Part shown: piece after piece, positions 11,074 to 20,955 of the stretch
How the letters are laid out: every line of letters starts with the position of its first letter
Numbering within the stretch: position 1 is the first letter of the stretch
Assembly (NCBI RefSeq): GCF_014207935.1
Contig: NZ_JACHLL010000001.1
Location: forward strand, 1 to 64,000
Length of the DNA: 64,000 nt
DNA from: Pseudomonas fluvialis
GTDB taxonomy: Bacteria > Pseudomonadota > Gammaproteobacteria > Pseudomonadales > Pseudomonadaceae
Reading direction: 5' to 3'
Made by a program: the position numbers and the translations under genes
The notes under the pieces: generated by a model
What the model saw: only the letters and a program-made list of their open reading frames with translations
Databases searched by the model: none
Told to the model about the DNA's origin: nothing

Positions 11074-12012
11074 ATGAAGCACGTCGACTGGCAAGCCGAC
11101 CTGACCCGGCTCAGGCAAATGCGCCTGTTCCGCAACGTGACTGCCAGCAACCTCAAGCTGTTGCTGAGTGACGTGCGCGCCTATGCCCTGAACGATGGCG
11201 AAGTGCTGCTCTCTCCCTTCAGTCGCAACCACCATCTGTTCCTGGTGCTGGAGGGCGAGCTGCGCATCTTCCTCGGCTCGCTGGACAACCAGCCACTGTC
11301 GAGTATCGGCCCTGGCGAGTGCGTGGGCGAGATCAGCTTCATCGACAACGCACCGCCCTCCGCCTACGCCATCGCCAACGGCCCCTGTCGCGTACTGCGC
11401 CTGCACCGCCGGGCGCTGACCAGCCTGTTCCAGCACTCGCCGCAGTTGATGCAGAACCTCCTCGGCATGCTTTGCGAGCGGGTTCGCCAGGGCAACCAGA
11501 TCATTCTCGACACCGAGCAGAATGCCAACATCGACACCCTCACCGGCCTGCACAACCGCCGCTGGCTGGAGCACACCTTTACCCGTGAAAGCACGCGCTG
11601 CGCATTCAATGACACGCCGCTGAGCCTGCTGATGATCGATGTCGATCACTTCAAGGCCTACAACGACGAGCATGGCCATCTGGCCGGCGACTACGCACTC
11701 TGTCTGGTGGCCCATACCCTGCGCAGCCAGTTGCGGCCCAAAGACAGCATGACCCGTTATGGCGGCGAGGAGTTCGTCATTCTCCTGCCGGAGCTTGATC
11801 ACGACGAAGCGCTGACCATCGGTGAACGCCTGCGCCAGAGCCTGGAAAAGATTCCCTCCTTTTATTCCCCTCTGGGCGTGCTGCCCGGCGTGACCATCTC
11901 CATCGGCCTGTCCTCATATAACCCTCGCGACAGTTTGCACAGCCTGCTGGCCAGGGCAGACAGCGCGCTATACCGCGCCAAACAGCAGGGGCGCAACTGC
12001 CTGTGCGGCTGA
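11074..12012 (+). CDS. Diguanylate cyclase with N-terminal cyclic-nucleotide-binding-like domain
   Basis: Predicted to make c-di-GMP from two GTP. Residues about 15-135 look like a cNMP-binding/CRP-like beta-roll (LVLEGELRIFLG, GECVGEISFID). Residues about 150-312 form a GGDEF domain with intact GGEEF (230-234) and an inhibitory RxxD site (RPKD, 221-224) exactly five residues before it, so product inhibition is expected. No transmembrane segment, hence cytosolic. A GTG at 11068 is the alternative start and neither has a strong RBS. Whether the sensor domain binds a nucleotide is unknown. Confidence 0.9.
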   Translation: MKHVDWQADLTRLRQMRLFRNVTASNLKLLLSDVRAYALNDGEVLLSPFSRNHHLFLVLEGELRIFLGSLDNQPLSSIGPGECVGEISFIDNAPPSAYAIANGPCRVLRLHRRALTSLFQHSPQLMQNLLGMLCERVRQGNQIILDTEQNANIDTLTGLHNRRWLEHTFTRESTRCAFNDTPLSLLMIDVDHFKAYNDEHGHLAGDYALCLVAHTLRSQLRPKDSMTRYGGEEFVILLPELDHDEALTIGERLRQSLEKIPSFYSPLGVLPGVTISIGLSSYNPRDSLHSLLARADSALYRAKQQGRNCLCG

Positions 12013-12063
12013 TCCACCCTGACTGTTAGAGTACGGGCACACTCGCCGCCAAGGACGCCGTCC

Positions 12064-13218
12064 ATGCGTAAACGCCTGCTCATCACCGGAGCCAGCCTGC
12101 TGCTGGCCCTGGGCTTTTTCGCCCTGCCTAGCTTTCTCGACTACCGCATGAACAGCACCGCCGACCACGGTCCCTACCAGGCCAGCGCAGCGGCCCAGGC
12201 CCTGCACCGGCAGCTGTGGATCGCCGATCTGCACGACGACGCCCTGCTCTGGCAGCGCGATCCGCTGCAACGGCACAGCTACGGCCATACCGATCTGCCA
12301 CGTCTGCTGGAAGGCAATGTCGGCCTGCAGGTGTTCGCCGCCGTGACCAAGACCCCGCGCGGCCTCAACTACACCAGCAATGCCGCCGACAGCGACAACG
12401 TCACCCCGCTGATCATTGCCCAACGCTGGCCACGCGCTACCTGGAGCAGCCTGCTGCAACGGGCGCTGTACCAGAGCGAGCGCCTGCAGCAGACCGAACG
12501 CGACAGCCAGGGCCTGCTACAGATCATTCGCAGCCGCGAGGAGTTGCGCCAGGCACTGGCGCGACGCAACCCCGAGCAGCCGACCCTGGCCGCCATTCTC
12601 GCCACCGAAGGCCTGCACCCGCTTGAGGGGCAGCTAGCGAACGTCGACGTGCTGTTTAACGCCGGCTACCGTATCGCCGGCCTGACGCACTTCTTCGACA
12701 ACGAACTGGGCGGCTCGGCCCATGGCCTGGCCAAAGGCGGGCTGACGCCTTTCGGTCGCGAGGTGGTCAAGCGCCTGGAGCAACGCCATATGCTCATCGA
12801 CCTGGCGCATGCCTCCAAGCCTATGATCGACGACGTCCTGGCCATGGCCACTCGCCCCCTGCTGGTTTCCCACACCGGCGTCGCCGGCACCTGTCCGGGA
12901 CCGCGCAACCTCAGCGACGAGCATCTGCGCCGCATTGCAGCAGGTGGCGGGCTGGTCGGCATTGGCTACTGGGACGGTGCGGTGTGTGCCACCTCGGTGG
13001 ACGCCATCATCAAAGCGATCCGCTACAGCGTCGATCTGATCGGCGTCGAGCATGTCGCCCTCGGCTCGGACTTCGACGGCACCATCCATGCGCCCTTCGA
13101 TACCCGCGGCCTGGTCCTGCTGACCGACGGCCTGCTCAAGGCCGGTTTCAGCGCCGAGCAGATCACCGCCATCATGGGCGGCAACGTACAAAGGCTGCTC
13201 CTGCAGTACCTGCCATAG
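12064..13218 (+). CDS. Membrane dipeptidase (M19, renal dipeptidase family)
   Basis: Zinc dipeptidase, 384 residues, starting MRKRLLITGAS with an N-terminal signal/anchor helix (about 5-24), so periplasmic or anchored. Metal-ligand motifs are visible: DLHDD (HxD pair), the glutamate in ATEG-LHPLEG, and two histidines in LIDLAHAS and LVSHTG; GLGSDFDG-like GSDFDGT occurs near the end. Family members cleave dipeptides, some with D-residues at the C-terminal position. It starts 51 bp after the cyclase and could share its transcript. Exact substrate not inferable. Confidence 0.9.
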   Translation: MRKRLLITGASLLLALGFFALPSFLDYRMNSTADHGPYQASAAAQALHRQLWIADLHDDALLWQRDPLQRHSYGHTDLPRLLEGNVGLQVFAAVTKTPRGLNYTSNAADSDNVTPLIIAQRWPRATWSSLLQRALYQSERLQQTERDSQGLLQIIRSREELRQALARRNPEQPTLAAILATEGLHPLEGQLANVDVLFNAGYRIAGLTHFFDNELGGSAHGLAKGGLTPFGREVVKRLEQRHMLIDLAHASKPMIDDVLAMATRPLLVSHTGVAGTCPGPRNLSDEHLRRIAAGGGLVGIGYWDGAVCATSVDAIIKAIRYSVDLIGVEHVALGSDFDGTIHAPFDTRGLVLLTDGLLKAGFSAEQITAIMGGNVQRLLLQYLP

Positions 13219-13314
13219 TTCCTGCAAACCCGGCGGCCGCCTGGCACTTCGCCAGACCGGCCGTTTGCTTTACACTGCCGACCGTATATTCCTTAGCCAA
13301 TTATCGAGATCACC

Positions 13315-14757
13315 GTGCTCAAGGCACTCAAGACCATGTTCGGCAAGGGCGATTCCAGCCAAGCCAGCGCGCCACAGGCGCCCGCCGCAGTCGACAGCAC
13401 TGCCGGCCAGTCCAACTCCCCTGTTCCTGCAGCACGCAGCAGCGAACCAGACACCAGCCAGCCAGCGGCCAGCGAGAAGCCTCGCAGCCCCAGAACCAAG
13501 AGCGACAAGCCGCGCCGCGAGCGCCCGGCCAAGCCGGTCGATACCTGGAGGCTGGAAGACTTCGCGGTTGAGCCGGCAGAAGGCAAGACCCGCTTCCACG
13601 ACTTCAACCTGGCCCCCGAGCTGATGCATGCCATCCACGACCTGGGCTTTCCCTACTGCACGCCGATCCAGGCCCAGGTGCTCGGTCATACCCTGCGCGG
13701 CAAGGACGCCATCGGCCGCGCCCAGACCGGCACCGGCAAGACCGCCGCGTTCCTGATTTCCACCATCACCCAGCTGCTCACCACGCCTCCGCCCAAAGAG
13801 CGCTACATGGGCGAGCCGCGGGCGCTGATCATCGCCCCTACCCGTGAACTGGTGGTGCAGATCGCCAACGACGCCCTGGCCCTGACCAAATACACCAAGC
13901 TCAACGTCATGAGCTTTGTCGGCGGCATGGACTTCGACAAGCAGCTCAAGCAGCTGGAATCACGCTACTGCGACATTCTGGTCGCCACCCCCGGGCGCCT
14001 GCTGGACTTCAACCAGCGCGGCGAAGTGCACCTGGACATGGTCGAAGTCATGGTGCTCGACGAAGCCGACCGCATGCTCGACATGGGCTTCATCCCGCAG
14101 GTGCGCCAGATCATCCGCCAGACCCCGATGAAGGGCGAGCGACAGACCCTGCTGTTCTCCGCCACCTTCACCGACGACGTGATGAACCTAGCCAAGCAGT
14201 GGACGGTCAATCCGTCGATCGTCGAGATCGAACCGGAGAACGTTGCCAGCGACACCGTCGAGCAGCACGTCTATGCCGTGGCCAGCAGCGACAAGTACAA
14301 GCTGCTGTACAACCTGATCGCCCAGAACGACTGGACCCGGGTGATGGTCTTTGCCAACCGCAAGGACGAAGTCCGCCGCATCGAGGAGCGCCTGACCCGC
14401 GACGGCATCAGCGCCGCGCAGATGTCCGGCGACGTGCCGCAGCACAAGCGCATCAAGGTGCTCGAAGGCTTCCGCGAGGGCAAGATTCGTGTGCTAGTCG
14501 CCACCGACGTGGCCGGCCGCGGCATTCACGTCGACGCCATCAGCCACGTGATCAACTTCACCCTGCCGGAAACCCCGGACGACTACGTGCACCGCATCGG
14601 TCGTACCGGCCGTGCCGGCACCAGCGGCACCTCGATCAGCTTCGCCGGTGAGGACGACGCCTTCGCCCTGCCACCGATCGAAGAACTGCTGGGCCGCAAG
14701 ATAACCTGCGAAATGCCGCCGACCGAGCTGCTCAAGGCCGTGCCGCGCAAGCACTGA
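13315..14757 (+). CDS. rhlB: DEAD-box ATP-dependent RNA helicase RhlB
   Basis: RNA helicase that in enterobacteria works with RNase E in the degradosome. The 480-residue product starts at GTG 13315 (alternative ATG 13336). A low-complexity Ala/Pro/Ser-rich N-terminus (about 15-85) precedes the helicase core. Core motifs are the Q motif in [10 protein letters not shown], Walker [17 protein letters not shown] (DEAD), FSATF (SAT) and HRIGRTGR. A strong bidirectional terminator follows. As I recall, a carboxylesterase gene is close to rhlB in P. aeruginosa too, supporting the name. Confidence 0.93.
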   Translation: MLKALKTMFGKGDSSQASAPQAPAAVDSTAGQSNSPVPAARSSEPDTSQPAASEKPRSPRTKSDKPRRERPAKPVDTWRLEDFAVEPAEGKTRFHDFNLAPELMHAIHDLGFPYCTPIQAQVLGHTLRGKDAIGRAQTGTGKTAAFLISTITQLLTTPPPKERYMGEPRALIIAPTRELVVQIANDALALTKYTKLNVMSFVGGMDFDKQLKQLESRYCDILVATPGRLLDFNQRGEVHLDMVEVMVLDEADRMLDMGFIPQVRQIIRQTPMKGERQTLLFSATFTDDVMNLAKQWTVNPSIVEIEPENVASDTVEQHVYAVASSDKYKLLYNLIAQNDWTRVMVFANRKDEVRRIEERLTRDGISAAQMSGDVPQHKRIKVLEGFREGKIRVLVATDVAGRGIHVDAISHVINFTLPETPDDYVHRIGRTGRAGTSGTSISFAGEDDAFALPPIEELLGRKITCEMPPTELLKAVPRKH

Positions 14758-14770
14758 CGGACCGGCCCAG

Positions 14771-14801
14771 AAAAAAGGCGAGCCATGGGCTCGCCTTTTT
14801 T
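14771..14801. terminator. Bidirectional terminator between rhlB and the sensor kinase
   Basis: Stem AAAAAAGGCGAGCC / GGCTCGCCTTTTTT with a short ATG-containing loop lies between the rhlB stop and the convergent kinase stop. A-run and T-run on both sides allow termination in both directions. Confidence 0.88.
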
Positions 14802-14809
14802 GTTTCCCC

Positions 14810-16420
14810 CTAACGCTGACCGCCGCTGTTATGGGTCAGCTCGCGCGGGATGTGCAGGATGAAGTGCACGCCTTCACCCGGTTGCGAGAAGAACTCCAGG
14901 CGCCCCCCCAACTTGCGCGTGACCAGGTTGTAGACGATGTTCAGGCCCAGCCCGGAACCACCACTGCCCCGTTTGGTGGTGAAGAACGGCTCGAAGATGC
15001 GTTCCTGCAACGATTGCGACACCCCCACCCCATTGTCACGGTAATCGAGGATGACCTGATCACCCTGCGCCTGCAGGCTGATGGTGATTTCCGCGCGGAT
15101 ATCGGCGGCAAAGGCATGCCGCACGCTGTTCATGATCAGATTGGCCACGACCTGGGTCAGCACTCCCGGCAGGCTGTTCATTTGCAGGTCTTCCGGGCAG
15201 ATCAGCAACGGCTCGACCGGCACCTTGCGGGTTTCCGGGTGCAGACTGGCAATCAATGCACCGAGCACCTGGTACACCAGAAAATCGCTGCGAGCCTCGG
15301 ACACCTGATCCACCGCGGTCTGCTTGAAGTCACTGATCAGCTTGGCCGCCCGCTTGATGTTGTTGAACAGCATGACGTTGCTGTCCACCGCCTGCTCCAG
15401 CAACTGCTGGAAACTGCTGCTGCTCAGGGTCTGCGCGGCAAACTGGCTACTCAGCTCCTCCAGGGCCTCACTGAGCACCGAGGACGCGGTGACAGCGATG
15501 CCTAGCGGCGTATTGACCTCATGAGCCACCCCGGCCACCAGCCCGCCCAGCGCCGCCAGTTTCTCCGACTCGATCAGCTGGTTCTGCGCCGTCTGCAGTT
15601 GGCTGACGCTTTCCGACAACTCGTGAGTGCGCTCGGCCACCTTGGACTCCAGCTCGTCCATGTAGCGCTTGAGCCCGGCCTCGGCCAGGCGCAGCTGCTC
15701 CAGGGTGTCGCCGATGGCCTGCAGGTGCTGGTTGGTCAGGCGCACCAGCAGGCCGATTTCGCTATCGGCATGGCCCGCGGGCTCATGCAGGCGGGCCTTC
15801 TCCGCCTGTTCCACATCCACCCCGGCAATCGAGCGGATCACGCTGATCAGCGGCCGGCTCACCTGCAGGTGAAACACCAGCAGCAGGCCGGCGCTGAGCA
15901 GCAGGGCATAAAACAGGGTGCTGGCGACGATGATCATGCTACGTTCGAGAAACACCTGGCCGTAGTGGTAGGTGTCGACCTCCACCTCTAGGGTACCAAG
16001 CAGCTCTTCTCCGGCATCGACACTGGATTTGAGTGGCCAGCTGTAGTGACGAACTGCCCCGAGCAGCCAGTCGCTGAAGGCACGCAGGCGCCCTTCGGCC
16101 AATGGTCGTTCGCGCGAGGCAAAGACCTCGCTCTCCGGCAGCATGATGCGGCTGCTGCTGATTGCCGGTTGCTTCAGAGTCCCGCTGAGAAGTTCTTCGG
16201 CCAGGTCATGATCGAGGGAGAACAGGATCGCCGTGGCCGGCTCACGGGTCAGGCTGATCAGCGCCGCCATGTCCTGGTCGGGCTGGCGCTCGGTGCGCCG
16301 CAGGTCCATACCGATCTGGATCAGGCTGATCACCAGTCCCAGCAGGCAGGCCAGCAACAGGGTGCTGCGGATCAGCTTGGCGGACAGGCTGCGTCCAACC
16401 TGCAGGCTGCCGGGCTGCAC
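14810..16420 (-). CDS. Membrane sensor histidine kinase
   Basis: 536 residues. Transmembrane helices at about 20-40 and 160-185 enclose a periplasmic sensor of about 120 residues without a recognised family, followed by a HAMP-like linker and a coiled coil (TLEQLRLAEAGLKRYMDEL). The H-box AHEVNTP puts the phospho-histidine near 300; the ATPase part has NLIMNSVRHA and GSGGSGLGL. No receiver domain. Start is GTG 16420, two bases after the stop of the HD-GYP regulator gene, so the two are co-translated and probably partners. Ligand unknown. Confidence 0.88.
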   Translation of the reverse strand: MQPGSLQVGRSLSAKLIRSTLLLACLLGLVISLIQIGMDLRRTERQPDQDMAALISLTREPATAILFSLDHDLAEELLSGTLKQPAISSSRIMLPESEVFASRERPLAEGRLRAFSDWLLGAVRHYSWPLKSSVDAGEELLGTLEVEVDTYHYGQVFLERSMIIVASTLFYALLLSAGLLLVFHLQVSRPLISVIRSIAGVDVEQAEKARLHEPAGHADSEIGLLVRLTNQHLQAIGDTLEQLRLAEAGLKRYMDELESKVAERTHELSESVSQLQTAQNQLIESEKLAALGGLVAGVAHEVNTPLGIAVTASSVLSEALEELSSQFAAQTLSSSSFQQLLEQAVDSNVMLFNNIKRAAKLISDFKQTAVDQVSEARSDFLVYQVLGALIASLHPETRKVPVEPLLICPEDLQMNSLPGVLTQVVANLIMNSVRHAFAADIRAEITISLQAQGDQVILDYRDNGVGVSQSLQERIFEPFFTTKRGSGGSGLGLNIVYNLVTRKLGGRLEFFSQPGEGVHFILHIPRELTHNSGGQR

Positions 16421-16422
16421 TT

Positions 16423-17979
16423 TCAGTGCTCTCCGCTGGGCAGATCCGGGAAGCGTTCGCGGATGCGCCGGAAGTCCTCATAGTGGGCCAGCAGCAGATC
16501 GACCAGCTGCGGGTCAAACTGGCGCCCGCGCTCGCTGGCAATCAACTCGCGGATCCTGTCGTCCGGCCACGGCTCCTTGTAACTGCGCCGCGAGCCGAGG
16601 GCATCGAAGACGTCGGCCAGGGCCACGATGCGCCCGGCCAGGGGAATCGACTCGCCGGCCAGGCCCTGTGGATAGCCGGCACCATCCCAGCGTTCGTGGT
16701 GATTACCGGCGATCACCGCGCCCATGCGCATCAGGTCACGCTTGGAGCGCTGCAGGATACTCACGCCGTAATCGACATGCTTCTGCATGATCGCCCACTC
16801 CTGCTCATCCAGCTTGCCGGGCTTGTGCAGGATGGCATCGGGGATGGCCACCTTGCCGATGTCGTGCAGCGGCGAGGCATGTTTGATCATCAACACCTCG
16901 CGCTCATCCAGACCGATCAGGCCGGCCAACTGCTCACAGATCAGCGCCACACGCTGCACATGGGCGCCGGTCTCCTTGCTGCGAGCCTCCACCGCATCGG
17001 CCAGGGTGCACACCAACTCCTTGGAGGTTTCCTGCAGGTCCTCCATCAGGTTGATGTTCTCGAAGGTCAGGGCAACGTTGTGGATGTAAATCTCCAGCAA
17101 CTGCCGGTCGAGGTCGCTGAGCGGCTCGACATGGGTGACATACAGCAGGTTGGCACCGCCTCGCTCGCCCTGCATGTACATCACGTAGGCGTCATCGAAA
17201 TGCAGCGAGCGCTGCTCGGCGAGAACCTGCTGAAAGCGCGCACCGACCTCCTCGGGCAACACCTCGAAGGAGCTGCCTGGCTGATAACGGACAAACTCGC
17301 CGGTGGCGGCTAGGGTCCGGGTTTCGCGCTCGCCATTGCCGGCACCGGGCAGCACCATGCAATACAGCGCCGAACGGTTGAGGTGCAGCAGCGAGGTCAG
17401 TTGTTCCAGCACGGTGGAGGAAAACAGCTTGAGGGTCGCGGCGTTCTGCACCTTGGCCGAAGCCTCGAGCACCTTGCTCAGGCCGCGCCGCTGCTCTTCG
17501 ATCACACACAGATCGCGGTAGGCACGCAGCATGGAATACAGCAGGGTGCGCAGCTTCTGCGTGGTCAGCTCGGTCTTTTCCTTGTAGTCGTCGATGTCGT
17601 ATTCGCGGATCACCCGGTCTTCCGGCGCCTGGCCAGCCTGCCCGGTACGCAGCACCAGACGGGTCAGGCGGTTGTTGCAGTCCTCACGCAGGTGACGCAC
17701 CAGGTCGAGGCCGGCGTGCTCGGTTTCCATGACCACGTCGACCAGGGCCAGGGCAATATCGTGGCGCTGGGCGAAGATCTCCCGCGCCTCGGCCGCCGAA
17801 TGGGCCGACAGCAGCTCCAGCGGGCGGCTCTGGAATTCGAAGCCACGCAGGGCCAGGCGGGTAATGCCGTGAATCTCGGCATCATCGTCGACCAGCAGGA
17901 CGCACCAGGAGGGTTTATCAGAGGGTGCAGCAGGCGGCTGAGGAGACTGGCCGGACGCGTGATCGGAGAAGAAGTCCAT
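16423..17979 (-). CDS. Response regulator with DUF3369 and HD-GYP c-di-GMP phosphodiesterase domain
   Basis: Predicted to hydrolyse c-di-GMP under control of phosphorylation. The 518 residues comprise a receiver domain (about 25-150; acidic pocket DDD 31-33, phospho-acceptor Asp81), a DUF3369 GAF-like middle (about 160-310) and an HD-GYP domain (about 315-510). Catalytic HD is near 371-372 (LHDIGKVAIPD) and GYP near 434-436 (HHERWDGAGYP), both intact. GAGGG precedes ATG 17979. It is first of a two-gene unit with the sensor kinase; kinase and regulator are likely cognate. Confidence 0.92.
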   Translation of the reverse strand: MDFFSDHASGQSPQPPAAPSDKPSWCVLLVDDDAEIHGITRLALRGFEFQSRPLELLSAHSAAEAREIFAQRHDIALALVDVVMETEHAGLDLVRHLREDCNNRLTRLVLRTGQAGQAPEDRVIREYDIDDYKEKTELTTQKLRTLLYSMLRAYRDLCVIEEQRRGLSKVLEASAKVQNAATLKLFSSTVLEQLTSLLHLNRSALYCMVLPGAGNGERETRTLAATGEFVRYQPGSSFEVLPEEVGARFQQVLAEQRSLHFDDAYVMYMQGERGGANLLYVTHVEPLSDLDRQLLEIYIHNVALTFENINLMEDLQETSKELVCTLADAVEARSKETGAHVQRVALICEQLAGLIGLDEREVLMIKHASPLHDIGKVAIPDAILHKPGKLDEQEWAIMQKHVDYGVSILQRSKRDLMRMGAVIAGNHHERWDGAGYPQGLAGESIPLAGRIVALADVFDALGSRRSYKEPWPDDRIRELIASERGRQFDPQLVDLLLAHYEDFRRIRERFPDLPSGEH

Positions 17980-18065
17980 GATGGCCCTCAGGCTCTAGTA
18001 ATGACCTGAGTATAGACAGCCCACCCCAAGCGCAAGGCGGCCGAGCGTCCACCTGCGAGGCGATT

Positions 18066-18374
18066 TCAGCCCTGCTTGCGCCCTGGCAAACTCAGCAGGG
18101 TGGCGCCCGGCGCGGCGCGCTGGGCGAGAAAGCGCGTGCAGCTGACGCGCAAAAAAGAGGCAAAATTGACCACTTCGCCCCGGTAATCCATGACTTCCTC
18201 ATACAGCTTGGTAATCAGCTGATTGGTGGTCATGCCGTCGACTTCGGCGATCTCGCGCAGGATGTCCCAGAACTGGTTTTCCAGTCGCAGGGTGGTGACC
18301 ACCCCGCAGATACGCAGGGAGCGCGTGCGTGACTCATAGAGAATCGGATCAGCTTTCACATACAGCTCGCACAT
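18066..18374 (-). CDS. Ribbon-helix-helix domain protein
   Basis: A 102-residue protein. Residues about 20-70 (SLRICGVVTTLRLENQFW onward, then IAEVDGMTTNQLITKLYEEV) fit a ribbon-helix-helix fold of the RHH_4/aryl-sulfate-sulfotransferase-associated type: a short beta-strand with TTLRLE and two helices. Such proteins bind DNA as dimers, but many single-domain Pseudomonas members have no known target. AAGGAGG precedes ATG 18374. It stands between two minus-strand units with no toxin gene beside it, so an antitoxin role is unlikely. Confidence 0.8.
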   Translation of the reverse strand: MCELYVKADPILYESRTRSLRICGVVTTLRLENQFWDILREIAEVDGMTTNQLITKLYEEVMDYRGEVVNFASFLRVSCTRFLAQRAAPGATLLSLPGRKQG

Positions 18375-18416
18375 GCTCGCCTCCTTATCCGCAGGTTACC
18401 TACACAGACCCTAGCA

Positions 18417-18983
18417 TCAGCCCAGTTGCGCCAGCAGCGCGGCCAGCCAGGCCGGATGGGCTGGCCAGGCCGGTGCGGTGATCAGGTTGCCGTCGACATG
18501 GGCGGCATCCACGGCAATATCCACATACTCGCCACCGGCCAGGCGAACCTCCGGCGCACAGGCCGGGTAGGCACTGCAGGCACGGCCCTTGAGCACACCG
18601 GCAGCCGCCAGCAGCTGAGCTCCGTGACAGACAGCCGCAATCGGCTTGTTGGCCGCAGCAAAGTCGCGTACCAGCGCCAGCACCTGCTCGTTCAGACGCA
18701 GATATTCCGGGGCACGACCACCGGGTATCACCAGGGCATCATACGCCTCGGCCGTCACGCCTTCGAAATCAGCATTGAGCACGAAGTTGTGCCCCGGTTT
18801 CTCACTGTAGGTCTGGTCGCCCTCGAAATCGTGGATGGCGGTGCGGATGAACTGACCGCTGGTCTTGCCCGGGCACACGGCATCTACGCGATGGCCGACC
18901 ATCTGCAGGGCCTGAAACGGCACCATGGTTTCGTAGTCTTCGGCGTAATCGCCAACCAGCATGAGAATGGATTTGCTCGCCAT
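18417..18983 (-). CDS. DJ-1/PfpI family protein
   Basis: 188 residues with the glutamine-amidotransferase-like flavodoxin fold of the DJ-1 superfamily. The nucleophile-elbow cysteine is at 119 in AVCHGAQ with His120 next to it, and the partner glutamate lies in GDYAEDYE (Glu15 region). These residues support protease, glyoxalase or deglycase-type chemistry; which one is not decided by sequence. GGAG precedes ATG 18983. Likely a cytoplasmic stress protein. Confidence 0.88.
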   Translation of the reverse strand: MASKSILMLVGDYAEDYETMVPFQALQMVGHRVDAVCPGKTSGQFIRTAIHDFEGDQTYSEKPGHNFVLNADFEGVTAEAYDALVIPGGRAPEYLRLNEQVLALVRDFAAANKPIAAVCHGAQLLAAAGVLKGRACSAYPACAPEVRLAGGEYVDIAVDAAHVDGNLITAPAWPAHPAWLAALLAQLG

Positions 18984-19079
18984 GGCACTTGCTCCTGAGG
19001 GCGTGGGGACAGGTTCAGTGTCCTCCTGCCGGAGCCGGCACGGGTAATACTCCCGTACTACAGACAGAAAACGGGCAGA

Positions 19080-19105
19080 AAAAAACCGGCGTTAGCCGGT
19101 TTTTT
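19080..19105 (-). terminator. Terminator downstream of the DUF2846 lipoprotein gene
   Basis: Stem AAAAAACCGGC / GCCGGTTTTTT with a GTTA loop lies 11 bp past the lipoprotein stop codon on the minus strand, before the DJ-1 gene region. Confidence 0.85.
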
Positions 19106-19115
19106 GAGCGGTGCA

Positions 19116-19727
19116 TCAGATGCCGATATGGTCGAGCGCCTTGCCCACACCCTCCCAGAAGCTGCGCTGCGGTCGCTCCGCGTAGCTGCCGGCGGCATAG
19201 TGCTGGCTGTCCTGCACCAGACGGGTGGCGGGCAGCTCTTCCAGCCCCAGGCGCTCGCCCACGACCTGTAGCGGGCCATCGCCCTCTTCCGGCTGGGTAT
19301 CCTTGGCCGGCGGCGGGTTCAGTTCGTCGTAGCGCAGGTAATACACCGCGCCGGTTTCGGCTTCCAGGGTGAAGCTGGCAATACGGGTGAACTCCAGCGG
19401 ACCGTCGGCGAACAGCGTCCAGTAACTGCCGAACAGCGGACGGCGCATTTCCAGCCGGTAGTTGTCGACATCGAACTCCAGGGCCAGATAGCCACCACTG
19501 GGCAGCACGCCGATCAGTTCGTTATTGAGGAACACCCCCGGCGCCTCCAGCTCCTGATCGCCCCAGTCGCTTTGCGGGCGATACAGATAGACCAGCGCGT
19601 TGTCCTCGTCGGGCAGTGCCTGAGCCTTGAAGTGCGGGCCCTGCAGAGGCTTGAAGAAGGTTCCCGGCGTGGAACAGCCCGCCAGCAGCAGCGGTAACAG
19701 CAGAAGCGACAGGATCTGGCGGCGCAT
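19116..19727 (-). CDS. DUF2846 domain lipoprotein
   Basis: A 203-residue lipoprotein. The lipobox LLLAGC gives lipidated Cys near residue 18. The remainder is a DUF2846-like beta-rich domain (ALVYLYRPQSDW, VFLNNELIGVLPSGGYL). ATG 19727 is preferred because AAAGGGG lies six bases upstream, whereas the ATG at 19733 touches it. Position +2 after the Cys is Ser, suggesting outer-membrane sorting. It stands alone between a terminator and the PLD gene. Function unknown. Confidence 0.85.
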   Translation of the reverse strand: MRRQILSLLLLPLLLAGCSTPGTFFKPLQGPHFKAQALPDEDNALVYLYRPQSDWGDQELEAPGVFLNNELIGVLPSGGYLALEFDVDNYRLEMRRPLFGSYWTLFADGPLEFTRIASFTLEAETGAVYYLRYDELNPPPAKDTQPEEGDGPLQVVGERLGLEELPATRLVQDSQHYAAGSYAERPQRSFWEGVGKALDHIGI

Positions 19728-19800
19728 GCGCATCCCCTTTAGTGGTTATCCGGCGAGCTTAACCAGCCGCGCCAGAGCAGGCACCCGCCAAAAGTGCGGG

Positions 19801-20955
19801 TCAGCGGCGCTGATCGAACAGATTGATCACCAGCCGGTCGAGCCAGCCCCACAGGCGCGTACGAATGCGCTCGCCCAGCGGCGTGGCCCGCCAGCCTGCC
19901 AGGGTCACTTCCTCGGCCTGGGCGAAGTCGGCCATGAAGCTGGCAGCCGCCTGAGCGGCCAGCTGCGGATCGAGGGCTTCGAGGTTGGCGTCCAGGTTCC
20001 AGCGCAGGTTCCAGTGATCGAAATTGCAGGAGCCGAGGCTGACCCAGTCATCCACCAGCACCATCTTCAGGTGCAGAAAGCGCGGCTGGTATTCGAAGAT
20101 GCGCACCCCGGCCTTGAGCAGGCGCGGGTAATAGCGTCGTCCGGCGTAACGTACCGGAGCGTGGTCGGTGTTGCGCCCGGTGAGCAGCAGACGCACATCC
20201 ACCCCGCGCTTGGCAGCACGACGCAGAGCGCGCCGGACCCGCCAGGTCGGCAGGAAATAAGGAGTGGCCAGCCAGATGGTGCGCCGGGCCCGCAACAAGT
20301 TGCGCACCAGCGACTGCAGGATGTCCCGGTGCTGCTCGGCGTCGGCGTAAGCGACCCGCCCGAGGCCCGGCCCCAGAGGCGGAATCGCCGGCAGGCTGGG
20401 CCGGCGCAGCGGCAAATGCGGGCGCCAAGCCCTGCGCCCCTCGCTGGCCTGCCACTGGCGCTCGAACAGCAGGCGCCAGTCCTGCAACAGCGGCCCCTGC
20501 ATCTGCACCATCAGCTCATGCCAGCAGGTCTCACTGCCCGGCTGCCAGAACTCATCGGTGGCGCCAGTGCCGCCGACGAAACCGAGATACTGGTCGACCA
20601 GCAGCAGCTTGCGGTGATCGCGGTACAGGTTGAGCAGGCCACGCCGCCAGCTCAGTGGGTTGTACAGGCGCAACTCGACTCCCGCATCGGCCAATTGCTG
20701 GCGCGACCCCTCGCCGAACGCCAGACAGCCAAAGCCGTCGAACAGGCAGCGCACGCGCACGCCGCGGCGTGCCGCCGCCGTCAGGGCCGTGACCAGCTCG
20801 GTGGCGCAGGCACCGTCCTCGACCAGATAGAGTTCCAGCTCGACTTGCTGCTCGGCTGCGGTGATGGCCGCCAGTAGGCGCGGAAAGAACTGCGGGCCGT
20901 CAAGCAGCAGCTCGAAGCGATTGCCGCTGCGCCAGGCAAAGACCTCGTGGTTCAA
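19801..20955 (-). CDS. Phospholipase D superfamily protein, cardiolipin synthase-like
   Basis: 384 residues with two PLD catalytic motifs: HRKLLLVD followed by GFVGGTGATDEF (about 110-135), and HLKMVLVD followed by SLGSCNFD (about 290-315), the usual HxKx4D spacing for transphosphatidylation. This matches ClsB-type cardiolipin synthases, though other PLD functions cannot be excluded. The start is TTG 20955, overlapping the yceI stop by 4 bp (TTGA), so translation is coupled. No transmembrane helix is evident, as in ClsB. A basic Arg-rich C-terminal half suggests membrane contact. Confidence 0.85.
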   Translation of the reverse strand: MNHEVFAWRSGNRFELLLDGPQFFPRLLAAITAAEQQVELELYLVEDGACATELVTALTAAARRGVRVRCLFDGFGCLAFGEGSRQQLADAGVELRLYNPLSWRRGLLNLYRDHRKLLLVDQYLGFVGGTGATDEFWQPGSETCWHELMVQMQGPLLQDWRLLFERQWQASEGRRAWRPHLPLRRPSLPAIPPLGPGLGRVAYADAEQHRDILQSLVRNLLRARRTIWLATPYFLPTWRVRRALRRAAKRGVDVRLLLTGRNTDHAPVRYAGRRYYPRLLKAGVRIFEYQPRFLHLKMVLVDDWVSLGSCNFDHWNLRWNLDANLEALDPQLAAQAAASFMADFAQAEEVTLAGWRATPLGERIRTRLWGWLDRLVINLFDQRR

